From: Acidobacteriaceae bacterium
GTDB taxonomy: Bacteria; Acidobacteriota; Terriglobia; Terriglobales; Acidobacteriaceae
Assembly: GCA_003165855.1 (NCBI GenBank)
Contig: PMXH01000377.1
Coordinates: 1-5,613, forward strand
DNA: 5,613 bases
Direction of reading: 5' to 3'
This document shows, in pieces, positions 1 to 4,999 of this stretch. The translations under genes were made by a program, and so were the position numbers. Numbering within the stretch: position 1 is the stretch's first letter; each line of letters opens with the position of its first letter. The notes under the pieces are model-generated. The model was not told the origin of the DNA. It saw only the letters and a program-made list of their open reading frames with translations, and did no database searches.

Positions 1-1178
1 TACTTCAGGCTGTAGATCTGGTTCAACCCGCAGGGCTCGTACTTCGAAGGCATCAGGAACATATCGGACCCGGCCTCAATCTTGTGCGCGATGGCGTTGT
101 CATAAGCCACCTTCACCGCAATCTTGTTGGGAAACTGCTTGTTGAGCCGCACAAACATTTCTTCATACTGCTTGTCCCCCGCACCCAGAGCGACCACGAT
201 CATCTCTTCGCGCGCCAGCCGGTCCATGATTTGCGCGATCAGATCGAACCCCTTCTGCGCGGCGAAGCGCGATACGATGCCGATTACCGGAATCTTCGGA
301 TCGGCATTCTTCACGCCGAACGCCGTCAGAAGATCCTGCTTGCATTTGGCCTTGCCTAACAAATCCTGAGGCGAATATTTCGCTGCAATAAACTTATCCG
401 CCTGCGGGCTCCACTCATCGTAGTCCACGCCATTCAGAATGCCGGTCACCGTGGCTGCCCGGTCACGCAGCACACCCTCCAGTCCAAATCCATATTCGGC
501 AGTTTGAATTTCCTGGCTGTATTTCCGGCTCACCGTAGTGATGAAGTCGGAAAAAGTGAGCGCACCCTTGAGGAAATTTACCTGCCCGAAGAATTCCATC
601 TTCGACATGGTGAACAGATCCCAGGGCAGCATGAGCAGCGGCAGAACCTCCGGCTGGAACAGACCTTGGTAACCAATGTTGTGGATCGTAAAGACGGTGC
701 CTACGTCGTGAAACGCCGGATCTTCCGCATACACCGTGCGCAGCAGCACTGGAACCAGCGCCGACTGCCAGTCGTGACAGTGGAACACGTGCGGCACGCC
801 CAGAATTTTCGTCGATTCCAGCACCGCCCGCGAAAACAGCGCGAAGCGCTCGGCATTATCCGGATAGTCTCCGGCAGGCGTACCGTAAAGCGCGTCGCGA
901 TCGAAGTACTCCGGACACTCGACAAAATAAGAGCGCACCCCGGACTGGCTTCCACCCGTCACCACCGAGGCAAAGCGGTACTTGTCGTCGAAGGGAACCG
1001 TGATGCTGCGCACCACCGTCGCCGGATCGGCCAGCTTGGTCTGCCGGTAACGCGGCAGGTACACGCTCACCTGATGCCCTAGTGCGGCCAGAGCGCGCGG
1101 CAATGCGCCCACCACGTCCGCCAAGCCGCCGGTTTTCGAAAACGGCACACCTTCCGATGCCACGAATGCGATATGCAT
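1..1178 (-). CDS. glgA: Glycogen synthase (ADP-glucose type, GT5), 3' end cut by the window edge
   Basis: Cytoplasmic glucosyltransferase that extends alpha-1,4-glucan from ADP-glucose (or UDP-glucose). The frame is open from the ATG at 1178 to the window edge: 392 complete codons, so roughly the last 80-100 residues are missing compared with the usual 475-490. The N-terminal GT5 domain opens MHIAFVASEGVPFSKTGGLA, with the sugar-nucleotide-binding KTGG at residues 15-18. HCHDW follows with the conserved His at about 135, then a TTVS..Y..EI stretch and LNGVDYDEW at the domain junction. The C-terminal GT-B half shows VSRFAAQKG (Arg304, Lys309) and PSKYEPCGLNQ with Glu381 and Cys383, matching the catalytic R, K and E of the family. 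The start is fixed by AGGAGG five bases upstream. It is transcribed divergently from rsmA; no other glycogen gene is visible here. The family call is very secure; donor preference is not readable from this sequence. Confidence 0.97.
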   Translation of the reverse strand, partial: MHIAFVASEGVPFSKTGGLADVVGALPRALAALGHQVSVYLPRYRQTKLADPATVVRSITVPFDDKYRFASVVTGGSQSGVRSYFVECPEYFDRDALYGTPAGDYPDNAERFALFSRAVLESTKILGVPHVFHCHDWQSALVPVLLRTVYAEDPAFHDVGTVFTIHNIGYQGLFQPEVLPLLMLPWDLFTMSKMEFFGQVNFLKGALTFSDFITTVSRKYSQEIQTAEYGFGLEGVLRDRAATVTGILNGVDYDEWSPQADKFIAAKYSPQDLLGKAKCKQDLLTAFGVKNADPKIPVIGIVSRFAAQKGFDLIAQIMDRLAREEMIVVALGAGDKQYEEMFVRLNKQFPNKIAVKVAYDNAIAHKIEAGSDMFLMPSKYEPCGLNQIYSLK

Positions 1179-1181
1179 GAA

Positions 1182-1189
1182 CTCCTCCT
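1182..1189 (-). promoter_or_regulatory. Strong ribosome binding site of glgA
   Basis: The minus strand reads AGGAGGAG, then TTC, then ATG, giving a near-perfect anti-Shine-Dalgarno match. It places the glgA start at 1178 rather than at any upstream codon. Confidence 0.8.
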
Positions 1190-1235
1190 GGGCAAGACCC
1201 GCTTTTCACGGGCACACGTTATGATGGATATATGT

Positions 1236-1255
1236 TGCGGGATACACCTCCCGCA
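1236..1255. repeat. Perfect 7-bp inverted repeat between glgA and rsmA
   Basis: TGCGGGA (1236-1242), a 6-bp spacer, then TCCCGCA (1249-1255). It sits almost at the midpoint of the gap, about 55 bp from each start codon. It could be a dyad operator for a dimeric regulator or a small hairpin in the leader of either transcript. There is no T-tract, so it is not a typical terminator. Confidence 0.6.
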
Positions 1256-1300
1256 TGCGACGCAAGCGGGCTCAGTTTTCAGTCTATAGCCCGGGGAAAA

Positions 1301-1305
1301 GAGGG
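1301..1305 (+). promoter_or_regulatory. Ribosome binding site supporting the GTG start of rsmA
   Basis: GAGGG lies five bases before GTG 1311. An in-frame TAG at 1287-1289 blocks any start further upstream, so the GTG is the first possible start with a suitable ribosome binding site. Confidence 0.65.
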
Positions 1306-1310
1306 TCAAC

Positions 1311-2204
1311 GTGCCGAAGGTCGTTTCTACTCGCCGTCCGCAACATAAGCCCAAGTTGGGACAGCATTTCCTCAATAGCGACAGTTTTGCGGGGCAAATC
1401 GTCGACGCCCTCGGCGACGCATCGCAAAATACCGTGCTCGAAATCGGCCCCGGACGCGGTGTCCTCACTTCCCGGCTGGCCAGGCGCGCCCGCCGCTTGA
1501 TCGCCGTGGAACTCGACCGCGTGCTGGCCGCTCAGCTTCGCTTGAAGTTCGGCATGTTCTCGAACGTCGAGGTCATCGAAGCCGACATTCTCTCTATTGA
1601 TTTCGATTCCCTGTTTGGTCCCAAGCCCGGTTTGAGCCGTCCCGGCATCCAATTGAACCCCGAGCCGATCAAAGTGATTGGCAATCTTCCTTATTTCATC
1701 ACTTCCGACATCCTCCTGCGCCTGTTCGAGTTCGCCAAATATTTTGAGACCATCGTCATCCTGGTGCAGCGCGAGGTAGCGGACCGCATCGCTGCCGAAC
1801 CCGGCGGCCGCGACTATGGTTTGCTCTCCGCCACAACCCAACTCTACGCCCGCGTCGAAAAACTTTTCACCCTGCCTCCCTCCGCTTTTGCTCCGCCCCC
1901 TAAAGTGCATTCCACCGCTTTGCGCCTCACCATGGCGCCGCGACAGCACGAACTCGGCCTCGACGGAGACGGACTCCTCAATGATGGCCACGCCAAAGAC
2001 GGTTTCATCGACTTCCTCAAGCTCTCCTTTGGACAGAAGCGCAAGACCTTGTGGAATAATCTGAAGGGCACCTATGCGGAATCTGATTTGCGCGCCGCCC
2101 TCTCGAAGGCCAGAGTGAAACCCGCCGCCCGCGCCGAGACCCTGAGCCTGGAAGAAAGCGCCGCCTTGTTTCTTGCCTTGCGCGACAACCACAACGGCTC
2201 GTAG
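1311..2204 (+). CDS. rsmA: 16S rRNA (adenine1518-N6/adenine1519-N6)-dimethyltransferase
   Basis: Cytoplasmic SAM-dependent enzyme that dimethylates two adjacent adenines in the 3'-terminal helix 45 loop of 16S rRNA during late 30S assembly; loss in other bacteria gives kasugamycin resistance. The product is 297 residues, slightly longer than the roughly 270 usual. Motifs in order: KLGQHFL (15-21), typical of the N-terminus; SAM-binding VLEIGPGRGVLT (42-53); acidic VELD (66-69); EADIL (90-94); catalytic NLPYFIT (125-131), the NLPY motif of N6-adenine methyltransferases; PPPKVHSTALRL; and the C-terminal FGQKRKTLWNNLKG of the RNA-binding domain. The extra length sits mainly in a Pro/Gly-rich loop before NLPY (about 103-119) and in a loop near 205-225, both away from the catalytic motifs. 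GTG start with GAGGG in front. amrB follows after 22 bp, so the two are probably co-transcribed. Confidence 0.97.
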   Translation: MPKVVSTRRPQHKPKLGQHFLNSDSFAGQIVDALGDASQNTVLEIGPGRGVLTSRLARRARRLIAVELDRVLAAQLRLKFGMFSNVEVIEADILSIDFDSLFGPKPGLSRPGIQLNPEPIKVIGNLPYFITSDILLRLFEFAKYFETIVILVQREVADRIAAEPGGRDYGLLSATTQLYARVEKLFTLPPSAFAPPPKVHSTALRLTMAPRQHELGLDGDGLLNDGHAKDGFIDFLKLSFGQKRKTLWNNLKGTYAESDLRAALSKARVKPAARAETLSLEESAALFLALRDNHNGS

Positions 2205-2216
2205 CATTGTTCTTTT

Positions 2217-2221
2217 AGGAG
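2217..2221 (+). promoter_or_regulatory. Ribosome binding site that sets the amrB start
   Basis: AGGAG followed by CACCC and ATG 2227. The frame is open further upstream, to an ATG at 2173 inside rsmA, but the residues added there do not look like the family. The well-spaced AGGAG picks 2227. Confidence 0.75.
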
Positions 2222-2226
2222 CACCC

Positions 2227-3048
2227 ATGACCGCGACCTTCGTTCGCCATCCCGCGGTCGCCGGACGATTCTATCCCCGCGATCCCGAAGCTCTGCGCCA
2301 GGAAGTTCGCACCTACCTTTCGCAGACCCCCCACCAAACTCCGCTTCACGCTCTCGGCTGCATCGTCCCCCACGCCGGCTACATGTATTCCGGACACGTA
2401 GCCGGCGCCGTGTTTGCTGAGTTGAAGATTCCCCAGCTCTGCCTCGTGATGTGCCCCAACCACACCGGCGTGGGCCGTCCCCTGGCGATCATGAGTGAAG
2501 GCGATTGGGAAACTCCACTGGGCAACGTCAGCATTGACGCCGCCTTCGCTTCCGCCCTGAAACAGCGCTGCCCACTGCTCCAGGAAGATTCCACCGCCCA
2601 CCGCAGTGAGCACGCTGCGGAAGTCGAATTGCCCTTCCTGCAAACCCGCCAGCCCGATCTTAAATTCGTTCCCATCGCACTGGGTACCGGACAGTTCGAA
2701 GCTCTCGCGCAACTCGGAGACGCCATTGCCGATGTGATTGCCGCGCATGGCTCTCCCGTCCTGATTGTCGCCTCCAGTGACATGAATCATTACGAATCCG
2801 ATGCCATCACGCGCGTGAAGGATCAAAGCGCGATTGAGCCAATCCTCGCCCTCGATGCCCGCGCCCTCTACGACGCAGTCACCCAGCAGCACATCAGCAT
2901 GTGCGGCTTCGGCCCTGCTGTCGCCATGCTGACCGCGGCAAAGAAGCTGGGAGCAAGTTCGGCTGAACTGGTAAAGTACGCGACCTCCGGCGATATTTCC
3001 GGAGATCGCGATGCCGTCGTCGGATATGCGGGCATCGTGATTCGTTAG
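2227..3048 (+). CDS. amrB: AmmeMemoRadiSam system protein B (MEMO1 family)
   Basis: MEMO1-like protein of 273 residues, a typical full length. The fold is related to class III extradiol dioxygenases; the biochemical role in bacteria is not established. Visible family marks: VRHPAVAGRFYP at residues 6-17; PHAGYMYSG with His49; CPNHTG with His79; EHAAEVELPFLQ (128-139); SSDMNHYES (183-191); Cys226 in MCGFGP; and SGDISGDRDAVVGYAG near the C-terminus. His49, His79 and Cys226 line up by motif with the metal-binding His, His and Cys described for human MEMO1, so a metal site is probably intact. The family is named for its frequent co-occurrence with an AMMECR1-domain protein (AmrA) and a radical SAM protein (AmrS). 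Neither is next to it here: rsmA lies 22 bp upstream and a CPBP protease downstream. The start at 2227 is chosen by AGGAG and by the family N-terminus. Confidence 0.93.
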   Translation: MTATFVRHPAVAGRFYPRDPEALRQEVRTYLSQTPHQTPLHALGCIVPHAGYMYSGHVAGAVFAELKIPQLCLVMCPNHTGVGRPLAIMSEGDWETPLGNVSIDAAFASALKQRCPLLQEDSTAHRSEHAAEVELPFLQTRQPDLKFVPIALGTGQFEALAQLGDAIADVIAAHGSPVLIVASSDMNHYESDAITRVKDQSAIEPILALDARALYDAVTQQHISMCGFGPAVAMLTAAKKLGASSAELVKYATSGDISGDRDAVVGYAGIVIR

Positions 3049-3104
3049 CTCTTGCCCCGGCGAAATCATTCGTCTGGAAGGTCGAGCATGTTATGAGGGA
3101 ATGT

Positions 3105-3110
3105 TATAAA
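3105..3110 (+). promoter_or_regulatory. Candidate -10 box of the CPBP protease gene, possibly giving a leaderless mRNA
   Basis: TATAAA ends eight bases before ATG 3119, so transcription would start at or within one or two bases of the start codon. No Shine-Dalgarno sequence stands at normal distance; the nearest purine run, GAGGGA (3096-3101), is about 17 bases away. An in-frame TAA at 3107-3109 excludes an upstream start. No good -35 is seen; TCGAGC at about 3082-3087 is the nearest by spacing. This is inference from sequence only. Confidence 0.4.
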
Positions 3111-3118
3111 TTGACCGC

Positions 3119-3814
3119 ATGATCACCCTCGAACACGCGCTGGCTTTGTTCCTGTTTGTTGGCGTCCCTATCTGGGATGCGCTCGAAACCCGCGCGCTGA
3201 AGACCGGCACCAATCCCCGCAGAAAGATCTTTTGCTATCGGAGAATCGTGGCCGTCGAATGGATTGCCGTGCTTCTCGCCTGGATTGCCTTCGGCTCCAG
3301 CGTTTTCTTTATATGGCCGGCGGTGCGTCAAACCACGCCACAGAAAATCGGCACGTCCTTTGCTTGGGGCTTCGCCGTCGCGTCTGTGGCTGGCTCCCTG
3401 GCGCAAGTGGTTCTAACCCGGCGGTGCGGAAAGCTGCGAGACAAGACCTTGAAGGCCTTTAAGGGCCTGGCTTTCATCCTTCCCGTAACCCAGGAAGAGC
3501 GTTCCTGGTTCGCACTGGTTTCAGTCACCGCAGGCATTTGCGAGGAAGTTCTGCATCGCGGATTCCTGATCAGATATCTCTCCGACGGGCCTTGGCACGC
3601 CGGCCTTTGGATCGCGCCAGCGGTTGCGTGCATTTCCTTTGGTCTCGCCCACGGCTATCAGGGACTGTCCGGGATCATCGGCACCGGGCTGCTGGGAGCC
3701 GTAATGGGAGTGATCTTTCTCGCCACCGGAAGCTTGTGGCTGCCCATGGCACTCCACGCGATCATCGACCTCAGAGTTCTCTTCCTGCTGCGTCCCGGAG
3801 AGTTAGCGCCTTGA
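3119..3814 (+). CDS. CPBP-family intramembrane metalloprotease (CAAX protease/Abi-like)
   Basis: Polytopic membrane protein of 231 residues with the CPBP (Abi, PF02517-type) motif set. EEVLHR gives the EExxxR motif (Glu142, Glu143, Arg147). FGLAH gives FxxxH (Phe174, His178). HAIID gives the last HxxxN/D motif (His213, Asp217). Glu and His residues in these helices form the predicted metal-dependent active site. Hydrophobic segments lie at about 7-19, 43-67, 79-99, 131-141, 162-176, 184-203 and 206-218, so most of the protein is in the membrane. In eukaryotes the family cleaves prenylated CAAX proteins; in bacteria members have been tied to bacteriocin maturation and immunity, membrane protein cleavage or regulation, and no substrate can be named here. 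It follows amrB by 70 bp on the same strand but seems to have its own promoter, and it faces the next gene tail to tail. Confidence 0.9.
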   Translation: MITLEHALALFLFVGVPIWDALETRALKTGTNPRRKIFCYRRIVAVEWIAVLLAWIAFGSSVFFIWPAVRQTTPQKIGTSFAWGFAVASVAGSLAQVVLTRRCGKLRDKTLKAFKGLAFILPVTQEERSWFALVSVTAGICEEVLHRGFLIRYLSDGPWHAGLWIAPAVACISFGLAHGYQGLSGIIGTGLLGAVMGVIFLATGSLWLPMALHAIIDLRVLFLLRPGELAP

Positions 3815-3934
3815 GGGGCTTAGAGCGGATCACCGAATCGTACTTCATAAGCGTACTGAAGAAACGGGGCTGCGGAAAAGCTGCGAGCGGCGGTCGATGA
3901 GTGCAAATGGGGATATTACGCCAGCCCATGCAAC
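3815..3934. other. Convergent intergenic region without a clear terminator
   Basis: This 120-bp gap lies between two genes pointing toward each other. The only folding signal seen is a short stem, CTTCA (3843-3847) with TGAAG (3857-3861) around a 9-base loop, with no T-tract. GCTGCG occurs twice close together near 3870-3886. Nothing else recognisable was found. Confidence 0.4.
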
Positions 3935-4633
3935 TCAGGGACATTGGTATGTGGACCGGAGGAGTGGAACGTCGCCAGGGTCCTGAACCTTCCATTCCTC
4001 CCAAGCAGGTGGAGACAAGTCGCAGATTCTGGCTTCGCCATTGAACCGAGTCAGCCAGTCGAGGTTTAGATCAAAGGCGCGTCTTTTCTGCTCCGGTGTC
4101 GCGCGCATGTCGAGTCTGCTGAAAACGAACCGCTTCCCAATCGGATTGCCGACGCAGTAGGGATTCTGGCAGGTTCCTGATTGTTCGCGAGCCTCTGAAA
4201 TAATTGCAGCCAATTTGCCACCCGAGACTTGACGCTCGAACATGACACCGACATCAACCACCTTGCCGTCCCGAGTGCCGATTCCTGCGCGCAATATCGC
4301 CCCAGAGTGAACCACATGTCTGACTACCGAGGTTTCTGCGATTTCAAAGTTAACTTCATGAACCCCGTACCGGTCTTCGCTGGCGACCTCATACTGACTG
4401 AACTCCTTCGAGATTCGTTGAACGTCCGCATTGCTACTGCTTCCTACATCCAACAATTCAAGAGCCTGTATAAGCTTTTGGGCTTGAGCCTTAGAGCGTC
4501 TTAGATGCACAAATGTAACGGCGGCCCAAATGAAGGCGAGGACAAAAACACAAGCATAAACGCGACGGGCTGGACGTGAAGCCATTCGCCCCATGCACCA
4601 CGCAGTCGCAGGGAACAATTTGCCGAACGCCAT
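3935..4633 (-). CDS. Single-pass membrane protein of unknown function
   Basis: I do not recognise this family. From the ATG at 4633 it would be 232 residues. A short basic N-terminus (ASRPARR) is followed by one strong hydrophobic helix at about 25-44 (VYACVFVLAFIWAAVTFVHL) and then RRSK. The remainder, about 185 residues, is soluble-like and probably extracytoplasmic if the helix acts as an uncleaved anchor, though the flanking charges make the orientation unsure. An Ala/Gln/Leu-rich helix (AQAQKLIQALELLDVG) follows the membrane segment. The C-terminal part holds CQNPYC (Cys155, Cys160), which could form a disulfide outside the cytoplasm, and a Trp-containing end. No catalytic motif is evident. 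The open frame runs upstream to a TTG at 4741, but that part crosses a terminal inverted repeat and does not look coding. The start is uncertain: ATG 4585 gives a tidier anchor (MASRPARRVY), and neither start has a good ribosome binding site. Confidence 0.72.
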   Translation of the reverse strand: MAFGKLFPATAWCMGRMASRPARRVYACVFVLAFIWAAVTFVHLRRSKAQAQKLIQALELLDVGSSSNADVQRISKEFSQYEVASEDRYGVHEVNFEIAETSVVRHVVHSGAILRAGIGTRDGKVVDVGVMFERQVSGGKLAAIISEAREQSGTCQNPYCVGNPIGKRFVFSRLDMRATPEQKRRAFDLNLDWLTRFNGEARICDLSPPAWEEWKVQDPGDVPLLRSTYQCP

Positions 4634-4706
4634 GAAGATAAAGACCCCGCAGTGAGTGTAGTTGTTCCCGGCTGTACGGACTCGTGACTGACGTAACCAG
4701 CCGCGG

Positions 4707-4846
4707 CTGTCGAAAAAGTCCCGTTTTGTCAAAACAGCCAAAGTTGGAGAGGTAGAAAATGTCTACCAAAACGGGGATCGTCGTTTATAGGGCTTACTAT
4801 CGCAAAGTGTTTTCGGCGATTTTCTGGTGTGTGAGTTTTTCAACAG
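4707..4846. mobile_element. 140-bp MITE-like or IS-derived element with imperfect terminal inverted repeats
   Basis: The left end reads CTGTCGAAAAAGTC (4707-4720). The right end read inward on the minus strand is CTGTTGAAAAACTC (4846-4833), matching at 12 of 14 positions. Internally there are GTTTTG-T-CAAAAC (4723-4735), CCCGTTTTG (4720-4728) complementary to CAAAACGGG (4767-4775), and GGTAGA/TCTACC (4751-4756, 4762-4767). It has no credible coding capacity. It is AT-richer than its neighbours and lies between two minus-strand genes. No clear target-site duplication is seen, so this could be an old insertion, the leftover ends of an IS, or a structured intergenic repeat that was never mobile. 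Confidence 0.5.
4751..4767. repeat. Perfect 6-bp stem-loop inside the 140-bp element
   Basis: GGTAGA, a 5-base loop (AAATG), then TCTACC. It is enclosed by the longer complementary pair 4720-4728/4767-4775, so the left half of the element could fold into one long hairpin on either strand. Confidence 0.55.
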
Positions 4847-4912
4847 TCCCAGGCATCATGACTCATTGGCAATTGACCGCCGCCTGATTTGCTCGCAACA
4901 ACTGGCCGGCTC
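4847..4912. other. 3' flank of the DUF6600-like gene
   Basis: These 66 bp lie between the inverted-repeat element and the stop codon at 4913-4915. They contain one copy of the 12-base direct repeat ACTGGCCGGCTC (4901-4912). There is no convincing intrinsic terminator, only a minor TTGC/GCAA stem on the minus strand. Confidence 0.35.
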
Positions 4913-4999
4913 TTAGTGTCCCGTGTGCCCGCCTCCACCGGAGGCATGTCCCGCCGACGCCCCACCCACGTGGCCCACGCCGCCAGCACTGGCCGGCTC
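4901..4999. repeat. 12-bp exact direct repeat across the end of the DUF6600-like gene
   Basis: ACTGGCCGGCTC occurs at 4901-4912, just beyond the stop codon, and again at 4988-4999 inside the coding region, with starts 87 bp apart. It may be a trace of a local duplication, or chance in GC-rich DNA. Confidence 0.5.

Larger units (their letters stand above)
1179..1310. other. Divergent glgA/rsmA intergenic region
   Basis: This 132-bp gap must hold the promoters of both divergent genes. No clean sigma-70 pair is visible. The best minus-strand candidate for glgA is TTGACC (1304-1309) and TATAGA (1283-1288), but the 15-bp spacer is short and the -35 overlaps the rsmA ribosome binding site. On the plus strand only isolated -10-like hexamers such as TATGAT (1220-1225) are seen, without a matching -35. 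The region also carries a perfect inverted repeat, listed separately. The promoter assignments are guesses. Confidence 0.5.

Noticed and set aside
504..1082. 192-codon plus-strand open frame inside glgA
   Set aside because: The opposite strand carries continuous glycogen synthase sequence. The translation is His/Arg-rich with no family resemblance.
1720..2204. rsmA as an Erm-type macrolide resistance methyltransferase
   Set aside because: The KLGQHFL start, the NLPYFIT site, the C-terminal QKRKTLWNNL and the housekeeping context fit RsmA rather than Erm.
1284..2228. 314-codon open frame on the minus strand covering rsmA
   Set aside because: It is antisense to a gene with a full set of RsmA motifs. 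Its translation is Gly/Gln/Glu-rich without any known motif, as expected from the complement of a GC-rich gene.
2215..3069. 284-codon open frame on the minus strand covering amrB
   Set aside because: It lies fully antisense to amrB, whose family motifs are intact. Composition is that of a codon-bias shadow.
3119..3814. Reading the CPBP protease as part of a bacteriocin or abortive-infection system
   Set aside because: No bacteriocin precursor, ABC exporter or other defence gene lies beside it, and CPBP proteins are widespread with varied roles.
3843..3861. Stem-loop CTTCA/TGAAG as a terminator between the convergent genes
   Set aside because: The stem has only 5 bp with a 9-base loop and no T-tract on either side.
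3538..3900. 120-codon plus-strand frame overlapping the CPBP protease gene
   Set aside because: It is out of frame with the EExxxR, FxxxH and HxxxD motifs and is Arg/Ser-rich with no membrane segments.
4229..4504. 91-codon plus-strand frame antisense to the membrane protein gene
   Set aside because: It has no motif and no good ribosome binding site. The minus-strand frame is longer and has a proper membrane anchor.
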